DNA from: Synergistaceae bacterium
GTDB lineage: Bacteria; Synergistota; Synergistia; Synergistales; Aminobacteriaceae
Assembly: GCA_017427625.1 (NCBI GenBank)
Contig: JAFRSL010000129.1
Span: 1-11,008 of the forward strand
Reading direction: 5' to 3'
Length of the DNA: 11,008 nucleotides
The position numbers and the translations under genes were made by a program. Every line of letters starts with the position of its first letter. The stretch's first letter is position 1. Shown piece after piece: positions 6,214-11,008 of the stretch. The notes beneath the pieces are model-generated. The model was not told where the DNA came from and made no database searches. It saw nothing but the letters and a program-made list of their open reading frames with translations.

Positions 6214-7868
6214 TTCGTCAAGCACCTCCGTATTACTTCCAGTACATCAGCGATACCGTCAATGTCCTGTCCATTTGTCCATTTTTCCTGAACGGTATGG
6301 TAATTCGTCGCACTTTCCCAGTAAGAGACCTCATCGTCTGTCATGAGCCTTACGTCCGCGCCGTCAGCCTTGAGAGTCTCAATCTGCTTGTTGAACGACT
6401 CGCTCATCACCTTGCCGAGCTGTGAATACGAACTCTCCGCAGCCCTAGCGAAAGCCTCCTTGTCCTCATCACTCAAGCTCTCCCAGACTGTTTTGTTCAC
6501 CGCTATGATGTACTCATGGCCGAGCCACAATTTTGGTGATGTCAGTATGTGGGGAGCTGGTTTGTGCGCGCTTATGTCATAACCGCTGTCGATGTTCACG
6601 ATCAGGCCGTCAAGCCTCCCGTCATTGAGTGCCTCAGAAACTCCCGGCCCCCATGGCATCGTTACGGGTTCAGCCCCTGCGTTCGCTAGGAAATCCTTGT
6701 GCCAGAAACTCGCGCTCCTCCATCTCTGACCCTTGATGTCCTTGATGTCAGCCAACGTTTTTGCGCTGAAGAATCCGGCGGGGTATCCTGTCGCTATGAA
6801 AGCTGCGTGAATGCCGCAAGCCTCAAGCTCCTTTGCGAGTGCCGGGACTTCATCGTAGACCCTGCGGAAGAACTCGACCTGTTCCTGACCTGACGGGCCT
6901 ACAGGGAAACTCTTGAAGAGCTGGTGAAGCATCAAATCCTTCATGCAGTATTCGGGGACGACAACGGCCATGTCCGCGATTCCTGCCCGCAATGTCTTCA
7001 ACGCATCGTAGCCCGTTGAGATTTTCGCGTTCCAATGGGGAGTGATCTTCACCCGGCCATGTGATTCTCTTTCGACCGCCGTGAAGAATACATCGTTGAG
7101 GAATCGTGTCCGCATGTTACCCAGAGGCTCATGGTCTGAATACGTCAGCTTCACCGCGATGAAGTCATCAATAAGCGCGCAGACCTCCCTCAATCCTTCC
7201 TCCTTCATGAACGCAACATGTTCGGCGTTTGGTATGACGTGAAATCTTGCGTCGGGTAGAGCGTCGGCAACCTTCTTCCCTTCGGGGACTGGATTGGTCT
7301 TGTCGTTCTCGCCGGTAATGACAAGCGCGGGAATCGTTACCTTCTTGATGTCCGCCATGAGGTCAAAATCTATCAGCGACCCGATTATTGCGGCATCGTT
7401 CTTGTCTTTGGCCTCTGAAATTCTTTCGGGCGGGTAGGTGTCTCCTTGCCCTCTCGTGCCAATCAACACGATTTTCGAGAACAGTTCGGGGTATTTCTCG
7501 GCAGCTTTTAGTGTGATGTAGCTCCCCATCGAGAAGCCTATCACTATGGGCTTTCTCAGGCCGCAAGACGCAACCAGCCCCGCCAAATCGTCAGCGTTGT
7601 CCTCAAGCGTGAATGCTTCGGGCTTGTCAGTCTTCCCATGACCGCGAGAGTCGTAGCTGTAGACGTGATATTTCCCCTTGTAGTAGTCGAATAGGCTCGA
7701 CATGTATTCTTTTGAGTAGCCTTTGCCGTGAAGTAGAATTACCGCCGGTCCTTCCCCTGCCTCCATGACCGATATGTTTATGCCGTTGACGTTCCTCAAC
7801 CCCTCGCTGTCTGCAAACGCACAGCCTGCAATGAGTGCGAATATCAATGTGAGTGAAAGTACCTTCAT
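6210..7868 (-). CDS. Secreted alpha/beta-hydrolase fused to a TRAP solute-binding (DctP) domain
   Basis: The 552-residue product starts at ATG 7868, seven bases after GGAGG. Residues 1-19 form a signal peptide; I-A-G-C (13-16) is also a fair lipobox, so it may be a lipoprotein. Residues about 22-237 are a complete alpha/beta-hydrolase: oxyanion motif LLHGKG (45-50), DSRGHG (73-78), nucleophile S113 in GFSMGS, acid D189 in TGEND and H217 in NAEHVAF. Residues about 239-545 are a full-length DctP-type domain: first strand VKLTYSDHEP, then GRVKITPHWN, LRAGIADMAVV and R384 in the position of the carboxylate-binding Arg, then LANAGAEPVTMPW and ALNDGRLDG. The domains join with essentially no linker. 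SBPs of this type normally stand alone and deliver organic acids to DctQM, absent here. The enzyme may release an acid that the binding domain catches; this is inference. An upstream in-frame ATG at 8012 lies inside the preceding gene and is unlikely. Confidence 0.88.
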   Translation of the reverse strand: MKVLSLTLIFALIAGCAFADSEGLRNVNGINISVMEAGEGPAVILLHGKGYSKEYMSSLFDYYKGKYHVYSYDSRGHGKTDKPEAFTLEDNADDLAGLVASCGLRKPIVIGFSMGSYITLKAAEKYPELFSKIVLIGTRGQGDTYPPERISEAKDKNDAAIIGSLIDFDLMADIKKVTIPALVITGENDKTNPVPEGKKVADALPDARFHVIPNAEHVAFMKEEGLREVCALIDDFIAVKLTYSDHEPLGNMRTRFLNDVFFTAVERESHGRVKITPHWNAKISTGYDALKTLRAGIADMAVVVPEYCMKDLMLHQLFKSFPVGPSGQEQVEFFRRVYDEVPALAKELEACGIHAAFIATGYPAGFFSAKTLADIKDIKGQRWRSASFWHKDFLANAGAEPVTMPWGPGVSEALNDGRLDGLIVNIDSGYDISAHKPAPHILTSPKLWLGHEYIIAVNKTVWESLSDEDKEAFARAAESSYSQLGKVMSESFNKQIETLKADGADVRLMTDDEVSYWESATNYHTVQEKWTNGQDIDGIADVLEVIRRCLTK

Positions 7869-7890
7869 TTCTCTGCCTCCATAAAATTTT

Positions 7891-7920
7891 GGGGAAACTA
7901 GCAATAATGCCAGTCTCCCC
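7891..7920 (-). terminator. Intercistronic hairpin (attenuator or RNA-stability element)
   Basis: In the gap between the nitroreductase-like gene and the fusion gene, 7891-7902 pairs with 7909-7920 as a 12-bp stem with a six-base loop. All pairs form on the minus-strand RNA, two of them as G-U; on the plus strand those become A-C mismatches. AAAATTTTA follows rather than a clean T tract, so partial termination or mRNA protection is more likely than a full stop. Confidence 0.6.
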
Positions 7921-7932
7921 TTTTCTTTCTGC

Positions 7933-8577
7933 TTACGGCTTAGGCCCGACGCACTGCATGAGCGTGAAGTTGTGCTTTTCCGTGAGGCCGAGAAGTTCCG
8001 TGAGCTTTTCACGGTCGAAATTCATTCTCGTCCTTGCACCCCAGCCCTTTGAAGCTGCGAATAAGTAGACGTTCTGCATCGACAGTCCAGCGTGTGCGAA
8101 TCCGCAGTTCAGAATATCGCTCGCAGGAATTGGGCGACCCTTCGGCCATTTCTCCGTGTCCTGAATGTAGAGGAGATCGACCGCTGCCTTTGCGACAAAC
8201 GGCTGCCCTCCCGTCAACACACGATAATCCCCGTCCGCAACCTTCGTGATGCTGTGCCCGTCAGGATTGTACCTGAATACTCCCGACTTTGTGAACGCGA
8301 ATATCACCATGTCTTGAGTGTTCATCGCTGTGGCGAAGGTGAGTTTGCCGTTGTCCCTGTTGATTCCGCCCGCCGCCCAGAGAAGGTTTGACATCTCCTG
8401 AAGCGTTAGCTCCGTGTCGACGAAATCACCCGCGCTCTGACGCTGTGCAATGGCCTCGATCACGGGAATTCCGCCGGACTTTTCGGGGTCAGGTAGCTTC
8501 ACCGTTTCCCCTTCCGCCGCGAACGCTGACGAACTCACCAGCGCGACGAACAACAATACTGCAAATACTTTCTTCAT
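7933..8577 (-). CDS. Exported nitroreductase-family (SagB/ThcOx-like) protein
   Basis: A 214-residue protein with a clear signal peptide (MKKVFAVLLFVALVSSSAFA, cleavage after residue 20). The mature part opens with LPDPEKSGGIPVIEAIAQRQ and LTLQEMSNLLWAAGGINR (58-74), the pattern of nitroreductase-fold dehydrogenases of the SagB/ThcOx kind, which use FMN. MNTQD (85-89) corresponds to the FMN-contacting N-T-Q segment, and HAGLSMQNVYLFAASKGWG (162-180) to the conserved A-G-x-x-x-Q-N helix. The usual R-R-S-x-R-x-F motif reads RQSAGDF (46-52), so one or two phosphate-contacting Arg residues are lost and FMN binding may be altered. GGAGG precedes the ATG. It is the first gene of the leftward run, and its signal peptide suggests an extracytoplasmic redox role with the FMN-binding protein further down. 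The substrate is unknown. Confidence 0.82.
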   Translation of the reverse strand: MKKVFAVLLFVALVSSSAFAAEGETVKLPDPEKSGGIPVIEAIAQRQSAGDFVDTELTLQEMSNLLWAAGGINRDNGKLTFATAMNTQDMVIFAFTKSGVFRYNPDGHSITKVADGDYRVLTGGQPFVAKAAVDLLYIQDTEKWPKGRPIPASDILNCGFAHAGLSMQNVYLFAASKGWGARTRMNFDREKLTELLGLTEKHNFTLMQCVGPKP

Positions 8578-8606
8578 TACTTTTTGCCTCCTAATGTTAT
8601 TTATTG

Positions 8607-8626
8607 TCTCCCCACATGTGAGGAGA
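8607..8626. promoter_or_regulatory. 20-bp palindrome ahead of the leftward redox run
   Basis: TCTCC-C-CACATGTG-A-GGAGA is a two-fold symmetric site with nine of ten pairs matching, centred 39-40 bases upstream of the nitroreductase-like start codon. It could be an operator for a dimeric repressor. On the minus-strand RNA the mismatch becomes G-U, so it could equally form an 8-bp hairpin with a CATG loop. It lies beside the 8628-8731 repeat, but appears distinct from it. Confidence 0.4.
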
Positions 8627-8627
8627 T

Positions 8628-8731
8628 TAACCCCCTCGCCATTTCATGGCCCTCTCCCTCCTTGTCAGGGGGCGTAAAAGCTCCTGCCGCCCCTAAATTA
8701 GGGGAGGTGTCCTGCAAGGACGGAGGGGTTA
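8628..8731. repeat. 104-bp palindromic intergenic repeat (MITE- or REP-like)
   Basis: The element has imperfect inverted ends (TAACCCCCTC at 8628-8637 and GAGGGGTTA at 8723-8731). It contains three tight hairpins: GCCAT-TTC-ATGGC (8638-8650), CCCCTA-AAT-TAGGGG (8690-8704) and GTCCT-GCA-AGGAC (8709-8721). It starts two bases after the aldo/keto reductase stop codon. It is GC-rich and has no coding potential. Its form matches the short palindromic repeats scattered in many gut bacterial genomes. Only one copy is in this window, so repetitiveness is inferred from structure. It may serve as the terminator of the marR-reductase operon. Confidence 0.65.
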
Positions 8732-8732
8732 T

Positions 8733-9680
8733 TTACCTGTAAATTGGCTTTCCGTCCGAAAAAACAAGACTCCTCATCTCGTTACCATAAACCTTATGTT
8801 CCGCCGCCGTTGCCTCAATCTCCTTCATGTCCGCGTCAGTAAGCTCAATTCCGAGAGCGTCAATGTTGTCCTTGAGATGTTCGGGACTCGTAGTACCTGC
8901 GAGGCACATTGCGTTAGGCAGCTTCGTCAACGCCCATGCTGTCATAAGCTGGCTGAGTGATACTCCCTTCCGTTCAGCGATGGACTTCAAAGCCCTCACA
9001 AGCGGGAGATTCTTCGGGAGGTTCTCAGGCGACAATGCGGGCGAAACCATTGCGCTCGATGCCTTGCCCTCAAGAGTCCTGTCGTTCAGCAATCCATGAC
9101 CCTGCACCCCGAAAACGAGTACCTTTATTCCCAGCTCTTCAGCTGTCGGAATAATGCTAGTCTCAATGCTCCTGTCGATCAGCGAGTATTCCATCTCGAC
9201 CGTGTGAATTGGGTGGACTTTGTGGGCGCGCCTCAGTGTCTCAGCGTCAATCTCCGTCATTCCTATATTGCGGATATAACCTGCCTTCTTCAGTTCCGAA
9301 AGCTCGCCGATAATATCCTCAACCGGGATTTTCGCGTCCATTCTTGAGGGCTGATACAAGTCAACATAATCAAGTCCCAAACGACGGAGCGAGTATGTGA
9401 GTTGCGCCTTAATGTGGAACGGGCTGACATCGAGGCCGTAAATCCTACCGTCTGGCGCAAAAAGCACCCCGAATTTCACGGAGATAAAATACTTCTCTCT
9501 CGGTATTCCCTGAAGCGCACGACCCAAAAGCATCTCGCTTTCCCCGCACTGGTAGAAGTTCCCAGTGTTGAGGAAGGTTATACCCGCGTCAATGGCAGCA
9601 TGTACCGTCGCAATCGAGCGTTCAGGGTTTCGCCTGAGCGACATTCCCATACAGCCCAGCCCTAACCTGTCAATCTTCAT
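8733..9680 (-). CDS. Aldo/keto reductase-family protein with altered catalytic residues
   Basis: A 315-residue TIM-barrel protein of the aldo/keto reductase family, whose members reduce carbonyls with NADPH. The pattern from RLGLGCMGMS through ESEMLLGRAL, FISVKFG, LRRLGLDYVDLY and IRNIGMTEIDAETLRRAHKV fits the YajO/AKR13-like branch. The family tetrad is Asp-Tyr-Lys-His. Here Tyr (Y43) and Lys (K69) are kept, but the Asp position is N38 (LNTGNFY) and the His position is S112 (DLYQPSR). Some relatives also lack the His, but the Asp-to-Asn change is additional, so activity may be weak or different. GGAGGAA lies upstream of the ATG within the end of the MarR gene, whose stop codon is three bases before this start. 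The two genes form an operon and the MarR protein is its likely regulator. Confidence 0.9.
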   Translation of the reverse strand: MKIDRLGLGCMGMSLRRNPERSIATVHAAIDAGITFLNTGNFYQCGESEMLLGRALQGIPREKYFISVKFGVLFAPDGRIYGLDVSPFHIKAQLTYSLRRLGLDYVDLYQPSRMDAKIPVEDIIGELSELKKAGYIRNIGMTEIDAETLRRAHKVHPIHTVEMEYSLIDRSIETSIIPTAEELGIKVLVFGVQGHGLLNDRTLEGKASSAMVSPALSPENLPKNLPLVRALKSIAERKGVSLSQLMTAWALTKLPNAMCLAGTTSPEHLKDNIDALGIELTDADMKEIEATAAEHKVYGNEMRSLVFSDGKPIYR

Positions 9681-9683
9681 CTA

Positions 9684-10118
9684 TTATTCCTCCTTTTTCC
9701 GAAGCAGCTTGTTCAAAAGCCGCATTAGTTCCTTCTTCTCGTCAGCATCAAGAACTCCCGTCAGCCTATTTTCAAGCTCATCACCGAGACCGCAGAGAGT
9801 ATCCTTCATGTCGATGGCCTTCTTTGTTGGACAGAGGATTTTGCTCCTGCTGTCGTCGGGATTAACCCTGCGCTCAATCATTCCTTTCTGTTCGAGCTTC
9901 TGGACAAGCCCCGTTACAGTCGGGTTGGTCATCGAGAAGTAATGCTCAATATCGGCCTGCCTTATGTTCTTCTCTGGGTTCATGAGAACGTACTTCAGTA
10001 TCTTGAACTGAGAATGCGTGAGGTCGTAAGGCTCAAGAATAGGATTAGAGAGCTTGTCGATCTCAAGGCTCAACTTCTTGATGAGTATTGCGATTTTGTC
10101 AGAGTGATTAGTCATCAT
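9684..10118 (-). CDS. MarR-family transcriptional regulator
   Basis: This 144-residue protein shows the MarR winged helix-turn-helix. Helix 2 is LTHSQFKILKYVLMNPE, the recognition region is QADIEHYFSMTNPTVTGLVQKLEQKG, and the wing contains RRVNPDDSRSKIL with the family D-x-R-S signature. Flanking helices at both ends form the dimer interface, and the length is typical. MarR proteins usually repress their own operon and respond to small phenolic or oxidising ligands. Two adjacent ATG codons are possible (10118 and 10115). Neither has a good ribosome binding site, and the first overlaps the stop codon of the 36-codon ORF upstream, so translation is probably coupled to it. Targets are inferred to be this operon and perhaps the 8577-3114 run. 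Confidence 0.92.
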   Translation of the reverse strand: MMTNHSDKIAILIKKLSLEIDKLSNPILEPYDLTHSQFKILKYVLMNPEKNIRQADIEHYFSMTNPTVTGLVQKLEQKGMIERRVNPDDSRSKILCPTKKAIDMKDTLCGLGDELENRLTGVLDADEKKELMRLLNKLLRKKEE

Positions 10119-10225
10119 ATATGCAACATTCTCTCTGCGTTTCCGTGAGCGATTAACTCTTTCTGTTCCTGAGTGAGATTCGAGTTTGCAATGAATATGT
10201 AGACGTTAAGCGTGATTACTCGCAT
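10115..10225 (-). pseudogene. 36-codon remnant of an amidohydrolase-like gene, now leader ORF of marR
   Basis: An ORF with a strong Shine-Dalgarno (GGAGG, five bases before ATG 10225) begins MRVITLN, which resembles the MRVITLEEH-type start of amidohydrolase/decarboxylase proteins. It ends KELIAHGNAERMLHI, closely like the C-terminus of that family, where G-N-A-x-R-L-L is nearly invariant. About 300 residues that should lie between are missing, with the frame kept. It therefore looks like a gene that lost its interior by deletion. Its TGA overlaps the marR ATG, so ribosomes translating it would feed marR. The alternative is a genuine small leader peptide whose similarity is chance; each match alone is short, but together they are suggestive. 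Confidence 0.45.
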
Positions 10226-10254
10226 TTTTGCCTCCTGCTGGGATTGTTGATTTG

Positions 10255-10283
10255 ATGATAATATAGGAAGCTATGAATGTCAA
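10255..10283 (-). promoter_or_regulatory. Consensus-type promoter for the remnant ORF-marR-reductase operon
   Basis: On the minus strand TTGACA (10283-10278) is followed, after exactly 17 bases, by TATCAT (10260-10255), a five-of-six match to the -10. Transcription would start near 10248, about 23 bases before the ATG at 10225. It is the best promoter match in the window. No obvious palindromic operator overlaps it. Confidence 0.75.
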
Positions 10284-10290
10284 CAGTTAA

Positions 10291-10320
10291 AGAAAAACCC
10301 CCGCATTCTTACGGGGGCTT
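10291..10320 (-). terminator. Intrinsic terminator after the S9 peptidase gene
   Basis: On the minus strand CCCCCGTA and TGCGGGGG form an eight-pair stem (one G-T) with an AGAA loop at 10298-10317, followed by five T (10297-10293). It lies 10 bases after the peptidase stop codon and just ahead of the next promoter, so the two transcription units are separate. Confidence 0.9.
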
Positions 10321-10327
10321 GAAGTCT

Positions 10328-11008
10328 TTATCGTGAGCCTAAATGTTTCCTGAAGAACTCCTCCATCGTGCGGTAGAAGTCAAAGCGATTCTCCTCGTTG
10401 CGGAAGCCGTGTCCCTCGTTGTCCTTCACCATGTAGACGACATCTTTCCCAGCCTTACGGACTGCCTCGACAATCTGGTCTGACTCGGCCTTGTTGACTC
10501 GCGGGTCATTCGCTCCCTGTGCAACGAAAAGCGGAATCCTTATGTTCTCAGCGTGGAACACAGGCGATACCTCCGTCAAAAGCTCTTTGTCTGCCGACGG
10601 GTCTCCTATCATCTCATGCTCCATCTCAATGAACGGCCTCCAGTATGGCGGAATGCTCTCGATCAGCGTGAAGAGGTTTGACGGCCCGACGTAGCTCACA
10701 GCGCAGGCATATAAGTACGGCGTGAACGTTGCGCCCGCAAGAGCAGCGTATCCCCCGTAGCTTCTTCCGTAAATCGCAAGCCTTGAATGGTCGGCAATAC
10801 CTTCGTTGACCGCCCACTGTACTCCGTCCGTAACGTCGTCCTGCATTCTCTTTCCCCACTGCTTGAAGCCCGCCTGCCAGAACGCTTTCCCGTAGCCCGT
10901 TGAGCCTCTGAAGGTCACCTGCAAGACAGCGATTCCCCTGTTCGCGAGGAATTGTGCCTCAGAGTCGAAACCCCACACGTCCCTCGCGCTTGGGCCTCCG
11001 TGCGGTAT
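10328..11008 (-). CDS. S9-family prolyl oligopeptidase-type peptidase, catalytic domain (5' end outside the window)
   Basis: The visible 226 residues are the C-terminal alpha/beta-hydrolase domain of an S9 peptidase of the acylaminoacyl-peptidase/S9C kind, which hydrolyses short peptides. The frame is open to the window edge, so the start and the N-terminal beta-propeller lie beyond 11008. Counting from the edge, HGGP (3-6) forms the oxyanion hole, S83 sits in GRSYGGYA, the acid is D168 in QGANDPRV and the His is H200 in NEGHGF. FRGSTGYGKAF is also typical of the family. All triad residues are present and the C-terminus has normal length. A methionine-like GTG at 10978 is internal, not the start. 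It is likely to take part in peptide use. Location cannot be judged without the N-terminus. Confidence 0.95.
   Translation of the reverse strand: MPHGGPSARDVWGFDSEAQFLANRGIAVLQVTFRGSTGYGKAFWQAGFKQWGKRMQDDVTDGVQWAVNEGIADHSRLAIYGRSYGGYAALAGATFTPYLYACAVSYVGPSNLFTLIESIPPYWRPFIEMEHEMIGDPSADKELLTEVSPVFHAENIRIPLFVAQGANDPRVNKAESDQIVEAVRKAGKDVVYMVKDNEGHGFRNEENRFDFYRTMEEFFRKHLGSR

Noticed and set aside
6214..6225. GTG start at 6225 for the PPOX-like gene
   Set aside because: The GTG lies inside the GGAGGTG ribosome binding site; ATG 6213 forms an ATGA overlap with the upstream stop.
7868..7883. Five-codon ORF (MEAEK) overlapping the hydrolase-DctP start
   Set aside because: It arises from the ribosome binding site itself and has no separate initiation signal.
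7869..8012. Extension of the hydrolase-DctP gene upstream to an ATG at 8012
   Set aside because: The added residues are Ser/Arg-rich without domain character, overlap the end of the nitroreductase-like gene and would bury the signal peptide. ATG 7868 has GGAGG seven bases upstream.
1..11008. CRISPR array, tRNA, rRNA, transposase or prophage genes
   Set aside because: No regularly spaced repeats, cloverleaf sequences or matching protein motifs were seen on either strand.

Overview
The window looks like chromosome of a strictly anaerobic, amino-acid- and peptide-using bacterium with roughly balanced base composition. A gut or rumen member of the Synergistota is my best guess. It rests on gene content only: TRAP-type solute binding, exported flavin proteins, several peptidase or esterase-type hydrolases and an E. 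coli-like oxygen-sensitive IlvD. A Firmicute cannot be excluded. No rRNA, tRNA, CRISPR array or intact insertion sequence is visible.

Layout. Positions 1-17 hold only the first codons of a leftward gene. Positions 18-333 form an AT-rich divergent region with two candidate extended -10 promoters and an inverted repeat, leading into a rightward ilvC-ilvD operon (334-3004) that ends in a clear intrinsic terminator. Everything after that runs leftward. From right to left: the 3' part of an S9 peptidase (10328-11008) with its terminator; a consensus promoter driving a 36-codon remnant ORF, a MarR regulator and an aldo/keto reductase (10283-8733); a 104-bp palindromic repeat (8628-8731); then a run of co-directional genes (8577-3114). 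That run encodes an exported nitroreductase-like protein, a secreted alpha/beta-hydrolase fused to a TRAP solute-binding domain, a PPOX-family flavoprotein, an exported protein with two FMN-binding domains, a decayed OB-fold-like gene and a CocE/NonD hydrolase.

How the genes fit together. IlvC and IlvD carry out consecutive steps of valine/isoleucine synthesis. The 8577-3114 run has an envelope and flavin theme: an FMN-type reductase fold with a signal peptide, a twin-domain protein with two sites for covalent FMN attachment, and a lipoprotein-like enzyme that carries its own solute-binding domain. The TRAP membrane subunits and the flavin transferase (ApbE) are not in the window.

The most unusual points are the hydrolase-DctP fusion with almost no linker; the FMN_bind gene whose only sensible start is ATA; and two short remnants (4870-5023 and 10115-10225) that each seem to keep a gene's start and end while lacking its middle. 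Together these suggest internal deletions in this stretch.
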